DNA of 24,738 nucleotides from CAZTLE01 sp964614415 (GCA_964614415.1 CAZTLE010000040.1:1-24738), one strand, 5' to 3'. Positions 1 to 8,481 are shown, numbered from the stretch's first letter. A program made the numbers and translations. Notes: generated from the letters alone by a model not told the origin.

Positions 1-1
1 A

Positions 2-1318
2 ATCTCGGTAGCCTCCGTACTTGACATTCAAAACTTTATTTGGAGAGGGCTTAACTTCTTCTATCTGTACAAAGCCGATACGCCTGAGCTGGCAAACGAC
101 GCTTTTGCTTCCGACGAAGAGCGCAATGCCTTCCTGGACGATTTCGACACCCCCGAAGCCTTATTCGATTACCTGAAATCCGGTCAGGATGAATTTAGCA
201 TCCTGGTTGATGACTACGTAGCGCTCGAGAATGCCCTCAGCGGAATCACCCTCAATAACGGTATGGAATTCGGACTCGTGCTCTATCCCGATGGCAGTCA
301 AAATGTATTTGGGTATGTGCGCTATGTGCTTCCCAATTCGGATGCGGAATCCAAAGGACTGCAACGAGGTATGATCTTCAACACGGTGGATGGAGTTCAA
401 ATTAACCAACAAAACTTCAGTGAGATATTCGCACCCGATATCTATACCATTGGTTTTGCAAATTTTAACGGTACCGATGTGACGCCCACAGGAGATACGG
501 TGACGCTTACGAAAATGGCGTATACCGAAAATCCGGTCTACCTGCAACGAACCCTTAATGTCGAAGGCCAAAATGTCGGTTACCTGATGTACAATGCCTT
601 CACGGCGGAATTTGACGGTGAATTGAACGACGCGTTCGCCCAGTTCCAGGCCGATGGTATTTCCGAACTCGTACTCGATCTTAGGTATAACGGAGGAGGA
701 TCGGTAGAAAGCTCCAAAGACCTTTCCAGTATGATTACCGGTCAGTTTGTAGGGCAGGTGTATTTTAACGAAGAGTGGAATGCCGACCGTCAGGATGAAT
801 ATGCGCAACCCGGAGTGTTCGATGCTAATATTCGAACGGGAGCTGCCATCAATAATCTTAACTTATCCCGCGTCTATGTGCTTACCACCGGCAGCACGGC
901 CTCGGCCAGTGAGTTGCTTATCAACGGCCTTGATCCGTATATCGATGTCGTACAGGTAGGTACCGCCACCCGCGGTAAATTCCAGGCTTCGTTCCTGTTG
1001 TATGATGCTCCGGCACCTAATTTTAGTCGTAATGAGGCCAATCCGGCGCACACCTACGCCATGCTCCCACTAGTGTTTAAAACGGTGAATGCAAACGGAA
1101 TAACCGATTTCATAGACGGTCTGTTCCCGGATATTTCACTGAATGAGAATTACACAAATCTGGGTGTTCTGGGCGATCCTAACGAGCCTTACCTGGCGGC
1201 TGCTTTGGATGATATGTTCGGAGGACGAAGTCCTAACTTTGATGTCCCTGAGTTGGAACTTGTTTCCGAAAGCAAAGCGTCTTCCAGTACCTACCAGATC
1301 ATGGTAGCCAATAAATAG
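2..1318 (+). CDS. S41 family C-terminal processing peptidase (CtpA-like), 5'-truncated
   Basis: The reading frame is open from base 2 to the stop at 1316-1318, so the gene began before the window; 438 residues are visible. The middle carries a PDZ-like segment (YVLPNSDAESKGL, then RGMIFNTVDG) and the last half is an S41 tail-protease domain. Diagnostic pieces are GYLMYNAFT, LVLDLRYNGGGSV and the nucleophile region TGSTASASELL, where the Ser of SASE is the expected catalytic residue of the Ser/Lys dyad. Family members are periplasmic or membrane-anchored proteases that cut non-polar C-termini; in Bacteroidota many are lipoproteins, but the signal peptide is outside the window. Only 4 bases separate its stop from the next start, so it is probably cotranscribed with lspA. 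The family is clear; substrate and exact role are unknown. Confidence 0.88.
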   Translation: MSVASVLDIQNFIWRGLNFFYLYKADTPELANDAFASDEERNAFLDDFDTPEALFDYLKSGQDEFSILVDDYVALENALSGITLNNGMEFGLVLYPDGSQNVFGYVRYVLPNSDAESKGLQRGMIFNTVDGVQINQQNFSEIFAPDIYTIGFANFNGTDVTPTGDTVTLTKMAYTENPVYLQRTLNVEGQNVGYLMYNAFTAEFDGELNDAFAQFQADGISELVLDLRYNGGGSVESSKDLSSMITGQFVGQVYFNEEWNADRQDEYAQPGVFDANIRTGAAINNLNLSRVYVLTTGSTASASELLINGLDPYIDVVQVGTATRGKFQASFLLYDAPAPNFSRNEANPAHTYAMLPLVFKTVNANGITDFIDGLFPDISLNENYTNLGVLGDPNEPYLAAALDDMFGGRSPNFDVPELELVSESKASSSTYQIMVANK

Positions 1319-1322
1319 ACCC

Positions 1323-1856
1323 ATGAAGAAAAGATCGGTCGTGCGGCTTATTCTGGTCCTTGCGCTTGTACTTGTCAATATAAGCTGTGATCAGGTTTCC
1401 AAGGAAGCCGTGAGAGATCGTATATCCGAAAATGAATACATACATGTCATAGAAGACATGTTTATACTTACCAAAGTGGAGAACGTCGGGGCCGCTATGA
1501 GCCTGGGTTCCGGCTTATCTCCCGGCTTAAAAACAGTAATACTGAAGATTCTCCCGCTATGCCTCATCCTGGTAATGTTCGTAGTCGTGTTGGTGAGGAA
1601 GGAGATGTCACAGTGGAGTACCATCGGATGGGCCTTTATTATCGGCGGAGGTATCGGTAACATCTACGATCGTTTGCTGTATGACTCTGTGACAGACTTC
1701 ATGTATATCGACCTTGGCGCCGGATTCCATACAGGCATCTTTAATATGGCCGATGTTTCTGTGGTGGTTGGGACTTTGCTAGTGGTAAGTCAGGTCATTC
1801 TGGACCGAAAAAAGAAAAAAGAAACCGTGTCGACCCAACAGGAAGACACGGTTTAA
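1323..1856 (+). CDS. lspA: lipoprotein signal peptidase (signal peptidase II)
   Basis: This 177-residue membrane aspartyl protease removes the signal peptide of prolipoproteins after lipidation. The family blocks are present in order: CDQVSK after the first membrane helix (residues 22-27), ENVGAAMSLG (53-62), GGGIGNIYDR (108-117), VTDF with D125, and FNMAD with D144. D125 and D144 match the two catalytic aspartates of the family. Hydrophobic segments lie at about 7-21, 70-91, 100-118 and 140-160. A charged tail rich in Lys and Gln follows. The gene starts 4 bases after the S41 peptidase. The N-terminus resembles a lipobox (VNISC followed by D), which is odd, but the Cys sits in the normal DQxxK block. 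It may be a second LspA paralog rather than the main enzyme; I cannot tell from one window. Confidence 0.9.
   Translation: MKKRSVVRLILVLALVLVNISCDQVSKEAVRDRISENEYIHVIEDMFILTKVENVGAAMSLGSGLSPGLKTVILKILPLCLILVMFVVVLVRKEMSQWSTIGWAFIIGGGIGNIYDRLLYDSVTDFMYIDLGAGFHTGIFNMADVSVVVGTLLVVSQVILDRKKKKETVSTQQEDTV
1808..1854 (-). terminator. intrinsic terminator for the TonB receptor gene, inside the 3' end of lspA
   Basis: A perfect 9-bp inverted repeat, AAACCGTGT at 1822-1830 and ACACGGTTT at 1846-1854, has a 15-base loop. Read on the minus strand it is followed at once by a T-rich run (TTTCTTTTTTCTTTTTT, 1808-1824, partly in the stem). It lies about 20 bases past the stop of the minus-strand receptor gene and overlaps the coding end and stop codon of lspA. 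On the plus strand no T tract follows, so it should act mainly on minus-strand transcripts. Confidence 0.65.
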
Positions 1857-1875
1857 TTGCTGGCACTAAAGCTTT

Positions 1876-3811
1876 TTAGAAATTCAGTCGGAAACCAACC
1901 CGGGCATTTCGGCCGCGTGTTTGGAATCGCACGATCTCCTCGTATTCCTCGTCCAACAAGTTGAAAATGTTAGCGAATACGGTCACTTGCTCACACAGCT
2001 GGTAGCTTCCGGATAGATTCAGCAAACCAAAACTCTCAAGCGTTACGGTTTCCGCTTCGAAGGTATCGGGATTGAAAAAAGAATCGTCGCGATCGCCGTT
2101 AAACTGATAGGAAACACTTACGTTCCCTTTAGTTCCGAAACGATACGACAGCGATGCATTGGCTTTGTGTTCCGGAATACGAAGCGCAAAACGTTCTTCA
2201 GGCCTGGTATACGTATAATTCCCGGCAAATTGCCAGTTCTTCGCAAAGGTCTTGCTCACCTCTACTTCAATTCCACTGGCCGTAAAATCTTCTCCAATGT
2301 TTTGGTACTGGGAAATAAAGAGATCGGGATCTACGGTCACAAAATCCACAAAATTGGACTCGTCCCGATTAAAGTACACCACACTCACTCTGAAATCACT
2401 TCCGCTGGAAACCTCCACCCCACCTTCCAGGGTTGTGTTCTCTTCGGGCTCCAACTCCGTATTACCAAAAGAAGGGCTGAATAGCTGAAATAATGACGGG
2501 GTAATATAGGCTGTGCTATAGGAAGCGAGCACTTTCACATTCGTGCTCCCAAGATCGAATCCGTACGAAGGATTCACGTGATACACCAAATGCGTACCGT
2601 AGTTACTGTGATTATTGAGTCGGGCACCGGCATTTAGCTGTAATCCGAATTCAGAAATAAATACGACATTCACATAGGGATCGATGATATCGAATTTGGC
2701 AGTTTCACTATCTACATCTTGTGCGAATTCTGTTTCCCCGAAAGGAATGGAAAACGAATTGAAATTGCTGAAATTACCATTCACACCCAGTACCACATTG
2801 AAGCGGTTGGAAAAACGGTGGTTTATATAGGCATCAAAATTATAGGTGCGAGCATCCGATCTTGAGGGAAAAGATGACTCAAACTCACGCTCAATACGCG
2901 TGTACACATCATTCACAACCACTTTACCCTTGTTGTATTTCCACTCAAAATTACCGCCGGTCCTGATCTGATCTGAAATGGCCCTGTTGTCGGCATCCGT
3001 AAAACTGAAGTCATCAAAACCCGTTGTGAAGTGATCCAGTCCGAAAAAACGTCGGATTTTGACCCGATCCGAGATCTGATATCCGAGATCAGCCCGAACG
3101 TTATACCGATTGAACACATCCTCCTCGAAGCGAGGCGCTCCTTCCGGCGCCGAAACGGCAGAAAGTCCGGATACGTACCGGTTATTCAGTTCGGCCCTGT
3201 ATGTGAACTTTGATAATGTCCCACTGACCGCCACGCTATTGGTCACTTCCGCCACATTGTTCTGATCATCNNNNNNNNNNNNNNNNNNNNNNNNNNTTCG
3301 TTCCCAATGCCGATGAAAATGTCGCAGCTATGGGCTTTGCACTCTCTTTCTTTGTGGTGATACTAATGACCGCCGTAGCCGCACCCGATCCATACAGAAC
3401 ACTGGATGCGCCCTTAAGGATCTCAATGCGCTCCACATTGGTAACCGGTAACAAGCGCAGGTCAAAATCATTGGAAATAGAAGAAGCGTCATTCATGGGT
3501 ACGCCATCTACCAGGATCACGACCTGGCGATTACGACCCCCTCGTACAAAATACCCGAGGTTTTGACCTTCATTGCTGCGGCTTCCATTGATCTCAATCC
3601 CGGAAACCTCATTGATAACCTGGGCGACCGACTTTCCGGTACTGCGCTCCAGAGTTTCTTGTGTAATGGTGGCAACCACCTTACCGCTGTTCTTTCTGGC
3701 TACCGGGACCTTGCTGTCGATCCAAACGGTATCCAGTTGTTGTTCTTGTTGGCTCCAACACACTCCTGTGACCAGAAGGCACAAACCAACCATTAAGAAA
3801 TTAATTCTCAT
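1876..3811 (-). CDS. btuB: TonB-dependent outer membrane receptor, BtuB-like (cobalamin uptake), interrupted by an assembly gap
   Basis: Outer-membrane beta-barrel receptor, about 640 residues, for vitamin B12 or related corrinoids. The chosen start at 3811 gives a signal peptide (MRINFLMVGLCLLVTGVCWSQ), then a likely TonB box (DTVWIDS) and a plug domain with VRGGRNRQVVILVDGVPMND and VERIEILKGASSVLYGSGA. The barrel follows and ends in the strand ARVGFRLNF with a terminal Phe. Upstream in-frame codons to 3955 only translate the riboswitch. Bases 3271-3296 are N. The frames on the two sides do not agree across 26 bases; a true gap length of 1 modulo 3 would restore one continuous frame, so this is an assembly artefact, not evidence of a pseudogene. 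The cobalamin riboswitch and the divergent binding-protein/permease/ATPase operon support B12 as ligand. Confidence 0.85.
3271..3296. other. assembly gap (26 N) within the receptor gene
   Basis: Twenty-six undetermined bases lie at the junction of the plug and the first barrel strands. The minus-strand frame enters the gap two bases into a codon (3298-3297) and leaves it at a codon boundary (3270), so a continuous gene needs a gap of 1 modulo 3, for example 25 or 28 bases. Confidence 0.95.
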
Positions 3812-3831
3812 TTTTCGATTAAATAAAACGG

Positions 3832-3855
3832 AAAAAAGCTGGAAGAAATCTTCCA
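3832..3855 (-). terminator. possible terminator in the riboswitch expression platform
   Basis: On the minus strand, TGGAAG and CTTCCA pair around a 4-base loop (3840-3855) and are followed after two bases by six T (3832-3837). The element sits between the B12 box and the receptor start codon. It would fit a ligand-dependent transcription terminator, although the stem is short and AT-rich. Confidence 0.4.
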
Positions 3856-3895
3856 TCATGTAACCTTTATCCCGAAAGTTAAACACTGATTTACC

Positions 3896-4067
3896 GAACC
3901 ATGGCAGGTCTCCTGGCTCGCCGGTTGCGCACCTTCCCATGAGCCTTAGGCTCACAGTGGTTGTAGTTTCGCAGATCTCGCAATTCGCTCAAATGAGCTT
4001 GTTGCAAGCGGCTTACAGTTGCGGGAACAGCTTCGGATTCACACCGAATTCCCTTTTAACCATGCAT
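3896..4067 (-). promoter_or_regulatory. cobalamin riboswitch (B12 element)
   Basis: Read on the minus strand, the RNA opens with GGTTAAAAGGGAA, then GGTGTGAATCCGAAGCTG and CCCGCAACTGTAAGC, the conserved core of the cobalamin aptamer. It closes with the B12 box AGCCAGGAGACCTGCC near 3902-3917. A closing helix can form between CATGG at the 5' end (about 4060-4064) and CCATG at the 3' end (about 3900-3904). The aptamer ends about 85 bases before the receptor start. It should turn off receptor synthesis when adenosylcobalamin or a related cobalamin is plentiful. No second copy faces the divergent transport operon. Confidence 0.95.
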
Positions 4068-4097
4068 GATTAATCATACATGGACCACAATTCGATG

Positions 4098-4105
4098 CGA
4101 AAATA
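4098..4105 (-). promoter_or_regulatory. weak candidate -7 box for the riboswitch-receptor transcript
   Basis: TATTTTCG on the minus strand matches the Flavobacteriia -7 consensus TAnnTTTG with one mismatch, 31 bases upstream of the aptamer. No TTG is seen at a good distance upstream, so support is weak. Confidence 0.25.
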
Positions 4106-4117
4106 AGATATTTCCCG

Positions 4118-4149
4118 TTGGAAGGCTCATGGAAAAAGAAGTATTTTTG
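4118..4149 (+). promoter_or_regulatory. Flavobacteriia-type promoter of the btuF-like operon
   Basis: TTG at 4118-4120 and TATTTTTG at 4142-4149 are spaced by 21 bases, which fits the known -33/-7 promoter (TTG, 17-23 bases, TAnnTTTG). The -7 box ends three bases before the ATG at 4153, so the transcript would have almost no leader. This also argues against the in-frame ATG at 4129. Confidence 0.5.
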
Positions 4150-4152
4150 GGC

Positions 4153-5304
4153 ATGAAGAAATTCTTTCTCCTGGTTTGTATACTCAGCCTGGCGGCGTGC
4201 AAGCAAACAACTTCCGAAGATCCGAATACTACCAACGTGGCTCAAAGTGCCATTGAGGACACCAATATTCAGGTGGATCACGCCACGGGATTCACCATTG
4301 AGGCATTCGACGGCTACAAAGTACTTACGGTAAAAAATGCTTGGCCCGGAGCCGAAAAGGAATTTCGGTATGCGCTGGTTTCGTCAGATCACGCCGTACC
4401 AGGCACTCAGGGGTTTGATGCTGTTTTTAACGTGCCTGTAAAGCGCGTAGTGGTGACATCCACAACACACATACCTTCGTTGGAAATGTTGGGAATTGCG
4501 GAGTCGCTTATCGGTTTCCCGAATACCGATTATATCTCCTCGGAACATACCCGTGGTCTGGTTGACAACGGAAACGTTCGTGAGCTGGGAAAGAATGAAG
4601 ACATCAATACCGAATTGCTTATCGATCTGGCTCCGGACCTCGTAGTAACCTTTGCCGTGGAAGGCGACAATGCCACCGTGTCTACCATTCAAAAAACCGG
4701 AATACCCGTTGTATATAACTCCGACTGGACGGAAACCACTCCCCTTGGTAAGGCGGAATGGATCAAGTTCTTCGGGGTATTGTTTCAGAAAGAAAGAGAA
4801 GCCGACAGCATATTTGCCCGTATCGAAGCCGATTATTTGAAAGCCAAAGAACTGGCCGCAAAGACTTCCACATACCCAACTGTCTTAAGCGGAGCAATGT
4901 ATAAGGATGTATGGTACCTGCCGCAGGGAGATAGCTGGGCGGCACAATTTATCAAGGACGCCAATGGCACCTACCTTTGGGCAGACAGTGAGGGCACGGG
5001 CAGCATATCCCTTAATCTTGAGGCCGTTTTGGAAAAAGGTCAGCAAGCCGACTATTGGATCGGTCCCGGGAGTTTTACGAGTTTGGATCAATTGACCGAA
5101 GCTCACGAAGTCTATACACAGTTTGATGCGTTTACAGCTAAAAATGTCTTCAGCTTTACCAATAAAAAAGGGGCTACAGGAGGTGTGCTGTATTACGAAT
5201 TGGCACCCAACCGACCCGATCTTGTCCTCAAAGACATTATTAAAATAATTCATCCGGAACTCTTACCGGAACACGAGTTATTCTTTTTCAGTAAGTTGCA
5301 GTAA
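4153..5304 (+). CDS. btuF: ABC transporter substrate-binding lipoprotein, BtuF-like
   Basis: A 383-residue member of the FepB/BtuF (periplasmic binding protein type 3) family. The start at 4153 gives a clean lipoprotein signal (MKKFFLLVCILSLAAC, lipobox Cys16). The body has the family pattern KRVVVTSTTHIPSLEMLG, LIDLAPDLVV and QKTGIPVVYNSDWTETTP, and the late YELAPNRPDLVLKDIIKI segment. It is longer than E. coli BtuF, as is usual in Bacteroidota. The last base of its stop is the first base of the permease ATG, so the genes are translationally coupled. Such proteins are often labelled iron-siderophore binders. The neighbouring cobalamin riboswitch makes corrinoid the best guess, but the operon itself is not under the riboswitch, so ligand assignment is inference. 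Confidence 0.75.
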   Translation: MKKFFLLVCILSLAACKQTTSEDPNTTNVAQSAIEDTNIQVDHATGFTIEAFDGYKVLTVKNAWPGAEKEFRYALVSSDHAVPGTQGFDAVFNVPVKRVVVTSTTHIPSLEMLGIAESLIGFPNTDYISSEHTRGLVDNGNVRELGKNEDINTELLIDLAPDLVVTFAVEGDNATVSTIQKTGIPVVYNSDWTETTPLGKAEWIKFFGVLFQKEREADSIFARIEADYLKAKELAAKTSTYPTVLSGAMYKDVWYLPQGDSWAAQFIKDANGTYLWADSEGTGSISLNLEAVLEKGQQADYWIGPGSFTSLDQLTEAHEVYTQFDAFTAKNVFSFTNKKGATGGVLYYELAPNRPDLVLKDIIKIIHPELLPEHELFFFSKLQ

Positions 5305-6335
5305 TGGAATCCCCTCGCACATACCGGGGTTATTTGATCGTACTCTTTGCACTGTTGACAGGTGCTTTCCTCCTCAACGTAAGTCTTGGATCGGTAGCCA
5401 TTCCGTTGGACGAGATACTCAGTATTCTTACCGGAGGTGAAAGCTCAAAGACCTCCTGGCAGTTCATAATCGCCAATTATCGCTTGCCGAAAGCGGTGAC
5501 CGCGGTACTTGCAGGTAGTGGATTGGCCGTTTCGGGGCTATTAATGCAGACTTTATTCAGGAATCCGCTGGCCGGTCCTTTTGTATTGGGACTGAGCAGT
5601 GGTGCCAGTCTGGGAGTGGCCATACTTATTTTAGGTGCCGGAGCCATAGGAGGCTTTCTGGGAACGCTAATCTCCAGTCCCTGGAGTCTGGTGATCGCCT
5701 CGGCCCTGGGTAGTTTTCTGGTGTTACTAGCCGTATTGGCGGTGGCATTCCGGGTAAAGGATACTATGGCGATACTGATTATCGGTTTGATGTTCGGTAG
5801 CGTTACGGCGGCCGTCGTTGCGGTGCTCTCCTACTTCAGTAATGCGGAGCAATTGCAACAATACATTTTTTGGTCCTTCGGAAGTCTGGGCAATATGTCC
5901 TGGGGGTCCGTGTTGATCTTAGCCCTGTGCTGTTTGCTGGGCCTGCTCTTGAGTGCCATGAGTACCAAGTCTCTCAATGCACTGCTCCTGGGTGAAAACT
6001 ATGCGAAGAGTATGGGATTGCGCATACGGCGTACTACCTTTTTAATTATCCTGGCTACCAGCGTCCTGGCGGGAGCCATCACTGCTTTTGCGGGTCCCAT
6101 TGCCTTTGTCGGCCTGGCGGTCCCCCATTTGGTGCGTCAGGTGTTTACCACTTCCAATCACGCGGTTCTTCTACCGGCGGTTATACTTAGTGGCGCATTA
6201 TTGATGCTACTTTGTGATACCGTGGCGCAAATGCCATTCAGTGACTATACCCTGCCCATTAATGCGGTAACTTCCCTGATTGGTGCTCCTGTGGTTATTT
6301 GGTTATTGGTTCGAAAACGAAAATTGCTCTTTTAA
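5304..6335 (+). CDS. btuC: FecCD-family ABC transporter permease, BtuC-like
   Basis: A 343-residue inner membrane permease with about ten hydrophobic helices. Family hallmarks include NYRLPKAVTAVLAGSGLAVSG, QTLFRNPLAGPFVLGLSSGAS, WSFGSLGNMSW and the late IAFVGLAVPHLVRQ segment, which contains the coupling helix region that contacts the ATPase. The start overlaps the binding-protein stop by one base, and its stop overlaps the ATPase start (TAATG). It would move corrinoid across the inner membrane with the lipoprotein before it and the ATPase after it. Siderophore permeases have the same fold and cannot be separated by sequence alone; context supports cobalamin. Confidence 0.8.
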   Translation: MESPRTYRGYLIVLFALLTGAFLLNVSLGSVAIPLDEILSILTGGESSKTSWQFIIANYRLPKAVTAVLAGSGLAVSGLLMQTLFRNPLAGPFVLGLSSGASLGVAILILGAGAIGGFLGTLISSPWSLVIASALGSFLVLLAVLAVAFRVKDTMAILIIGLMFGSVTAAVVAVLSYFSNAEQLQQYIFWSFGSLGNMSWGSVLILALCCLLGLLLSAMSTKSLNALLLGENYAKSMGLRIRRTTFLIILATSVLAGAITAFAGPIAFVGLAVPHLVRQVFTTSNHAVLLPAVILSGALLMLLCDTVAQMPFSDYTLPINAVTSLIGAPVVIWLLVRKRKLLF

Positions 6336-7129
6336 TGGCTTCGGAAAAAGCACATAGCCTGTTAGCCGCCGAAGGCCTGCAGATCGGATACTTCCGAAAG
6401 AAGGAGCATATCCCTGTGGCGCCCGTATTGAATTTCGATTTAACGCCGGGAACACTAACGGCGGTTGTAGGACCTAATGGCGTTGGAAAATCAACCTTGC
6501 TACGCACGCTCTCCGGTATGCAGCCCTCACTTTCAGGAGATATTTTACTGAAGGGAGAGACATTGAGCACATTTACAAACCTGCAACTGGCACAGCGGCT
6601 CAGCGTGGTCCTTACCGAGCCTCCGGCCTCCAAAAACCTGTCGGTACGTGAACTGGTCTCCCTGGGGAGACAACCACATACCAACTGGATGGGAGCACTA
6701 TCGCAGCATGACAAAGAGATTGTCGATCGGGCGCTCAAACAAACTGAAACTGAATCCCTGGCTCATAGGAAATGCTTTGAACTGAGTGACGGACAACTAC
6801 AACGCGTCGCCATCGCCCGGGCCCTGGCACAGGACACCCCGATTATTATTCTGGATGAGCCCACTACCCATCTGGATCTGTATCACCGTGCGTACATTTT
6901 GAAGCTTTTGAGGAAACTTGCGGGAGAATCAGGCAAGACAGTGCTCTTCTCTACGCACGAAATAGACCTGGCCATTCAACTCTGTGACAACCTGTTAGTA
7001 CTCACTGAAGAGGCATCATTCTTCGATACACCGGAAGGCCATATTGAGCAGGGTAATTTTGGAAATTTATTCCCTTCTGAAACTGTGGATTTCGATCCCA
7101 AATCGAAACGTTTTACCATTAAGAAATAA
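6335..7129 (+). CDS. btuD: ABC transporter ATPase, BtuD-like
   Basis: A 264-residue ATPase that powers the permease encoded just upstream. The Walker A motif GPNGVGKST is at 46-54, the signature is LSDGQLQRVAIARALAQ, Walker B is IIILDEPTTHLDL, and the H-loop is STHE. The signature has Asp in place of the second-position Gly of LSGGQ, a variation also found in working importers of this class. I chose the ATG at 6335 because it overlaps the permease stop; an upstream in-frame start at 6299 would overlap the permease by 37 bases. This is the last gene of the three-gene operon. Confidence 0.82.
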   Translation: MASEKAHSLLAAEGLQIGYFRKKEHIPVAPVLNFDLTPGTLTAVVGPNGVGKSTLLRTLSGMQPSLSGDILLKGETLSTFTNLQLAQRLSVVLTEPPASKNLSVRELVSLGRQPHTNWMGALSQHDKEIVDRALKQTETESLAHRKCFELSDGQLQRVAIARALAQDTPIIILDEPTTHLDLYHRAYILKLLRKLAGESGKTVLFSTHEIDLAIQLCDNLLVLTEEASFFDTPEGHIEQGNFGNLFPSETVDFDPKSKRFTIKK

Positions 7130-7130
7130 C

Positions 7131-7138
7131 TATCTTTA
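7131..7138 (+). promoter_or_regulatory. candidate -7 box upstream of rmuC
   Basis: TATCTTTA matches TAnnTTTG except for the last base and lies 17 bases before the rmuC ATG, just after the ATPase stop. No TTG is seen at a suitable distance. Confidence 0.35.
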
Positions 7139-7155
7139 CGGATAATTTCTACCGA

Positions 7156-8481
7156 ATGAGCGAAACCTTCCTTTTTATTCTCCTTGCTGCAATTTGTGGG
7201 CTTGTTGGTGCCTATGTGGGCAATTTACTGGCCCGTTTGAAGCAGAAAAGTGAAGTGAGCAAGCTGGAAGAACGACTCACACAAGCCAAATCTCAGGAAG
7301 AGAAACTCATAGAACGTTTTGAGAATGTACTTCAGGAGCGCGAGTCCATTCGCAAGGAGAAAGAATTCTTAAACCTGGAACTTACGCGTCGTAATTCAGA
7401 GTTGGAAAATCTGGAGGAAAAGAACCGTGAGCACAAAGAGGAAGTAAAAAAGCTCCAGGAACGATTTACAAAGGAGTTTGAGAATCTCGCCAATAAGATA
7501 TTTGACACCAAGTCTGAAAAGTTCACCAAGCAAAACAAGGAGAATCTAGACGTGATCCTAAAGCCCTTGCAGGAGAAGATCGATAAGTTTGAAAAGAAGG
7601 TTGAGGAGACCCACAAGGAAAGTATAGATCGGCATGCCATGCTACGTCAGCAAATTATTGGTCTCAAGGAGCTGAACGAGCAGATGAGCAAGGAGGCCGT
7701 CAATCTTACCAAGGCGCTCAAGGGAGACAGTAAGGCTCAGGGGAACTGGGGAGAACTGGTTCTGGAGCGCGTTCTTGAGAAGAGCGGTCTTGAAAAGAAC
7801 CGTGAGTATTTTGTGCAAACCAATTTTGTGACTGAAGACGGAAAGCGCGTCCTTCCTGATGTGGTGCTCCACCTCCCCGACAATAAAAAGATGATCATAG
7901 ATGCCAAGGTCTCATTGGTAGACTATGAGCGATATATGAGTGAGGAGGATGAAGACCTTCGGGACAAGCACCTCAAGAGCCACCTGGATTCGTTGCGGCG
8001 TCATATCGATCAGCTAAGTGCCAAGAACTACCAGGATATATACAAGATCGAAAGCCCTGATTTCGTACTGATGTTCATCCCTATCGAACCCGCGTTCGCT
8101 GTGGCCGTGAGTCAGGATAACGCCCTGTATAACTCGGCTTTTGAAAAGAACATCGTGATCGTCACCCCTACTACCCTGTTGGCTACACTACGTACTATCG
8201 ACAGTATGTGGACCAACGAGAAGCAGCAACAGAATGCGCTGGAAATTGCTACCCAGGCCGGAGCGCTCTATGACTCATTCACCAACCTTACGGACGAACT
8301 GATCAAGGTTGGAAAGCAAATAGGCACGGTCCAGACCAGTTATGAAAGTGCCATGAAGAAATTGACCGGTCGTGGCAACCTGGTACGGCGCGTGGAAAAA
8401 CTCAAGAAGCTTGGAGCCAAAGCCAGCAAGCACATTGATCCCAAACTTTTGAAACGCGCGGAGGACGAGGAAGAGTCATAA
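7156..8481 (+). CDS. rmuC: RmuC-family protein (DNA recombination protein)
   Basis: A 441-residue protein with an N-terminal membrane helix (residues about 4-26), a long charged coiled coil (about 30-150, rich in Glu, Lys and Leu), and the conserved RmuC domain. The domain is marked by QGNWGELVLERVLEKSGL, VLPDVVLHLPDNKKMIIDAK, SPDFVLMFIPIEPAF and IVTPTTLLATLRTI. The family is related to PD-(D/E)XK nucleases and in E. coli limits inversions at short inverted repeats; the biochemical activity is not well settled. The C-terminus is basic and charged. It appears to be a single gene between the transport operon and ppa. Confidence 0.9.
   Translation: MSETFLFILLAAICGLVGAYVGNLLARLKQKSEVSKLEERLTQAKSQEEKLIERFENVLQERESIRKEKEFLNLELTRRNSELENLEEKNREHKEEVKKLQERFTKEFENLANKIFDTKSEKFTKQNKENLDVILKPLQEKIDKFEKKVEETHKESIDRHAMLRQQIIGLKELNEQMSKEAVNLTKALKGDSKAQGNWGELVLERVLEKSGLEKNREYFVQTNFVTEDGKRVLPDVVLHLPDNKKMIIDAKVSLVDYERYMSEEDEDLRDKHLKSHLDSLRRHIDQLSAKNYQDIYKIESPDFVLMFIPIEPAFAVAVSQDNALYNSAFEKNIVIVTPTTLLATLRTIDSMWTNEKQQQNALEIATQAGALYDSFTNLTDELIKVGKQIGTVQTSYESAMKKLTGRGNLVRRVEKLKKLGAKASKHIDPKLLKRAEDEEES

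Noticed and set aside
161..808. 215-codon minus-strand frame opposite the S41 peptidase
   Set aside because: The opposite strand carries a continuous S41 domain with its catalytic motif; this is a shadow.
1876..3811. Receptor gene as a pseudogene or two genes
   Set aside because: The only break is the N run; both sides are intact pieces of one receptor, and an adjusted gap length restores the frame.
3812..3955. N-terminal extension of the TonB receptor up to an in-frame start at 3955
   Set aside because: This stretch translates the 3' part of the cobalamin riboswitch, and a proper signal peptide begins at 3811.
4039..4281. Minus-strand 80-codon frame upstream of the receptor
   Set aside because: It overlaps the riboswitch core and the start of the lipoprotein gene and shows no protein-like pattern.
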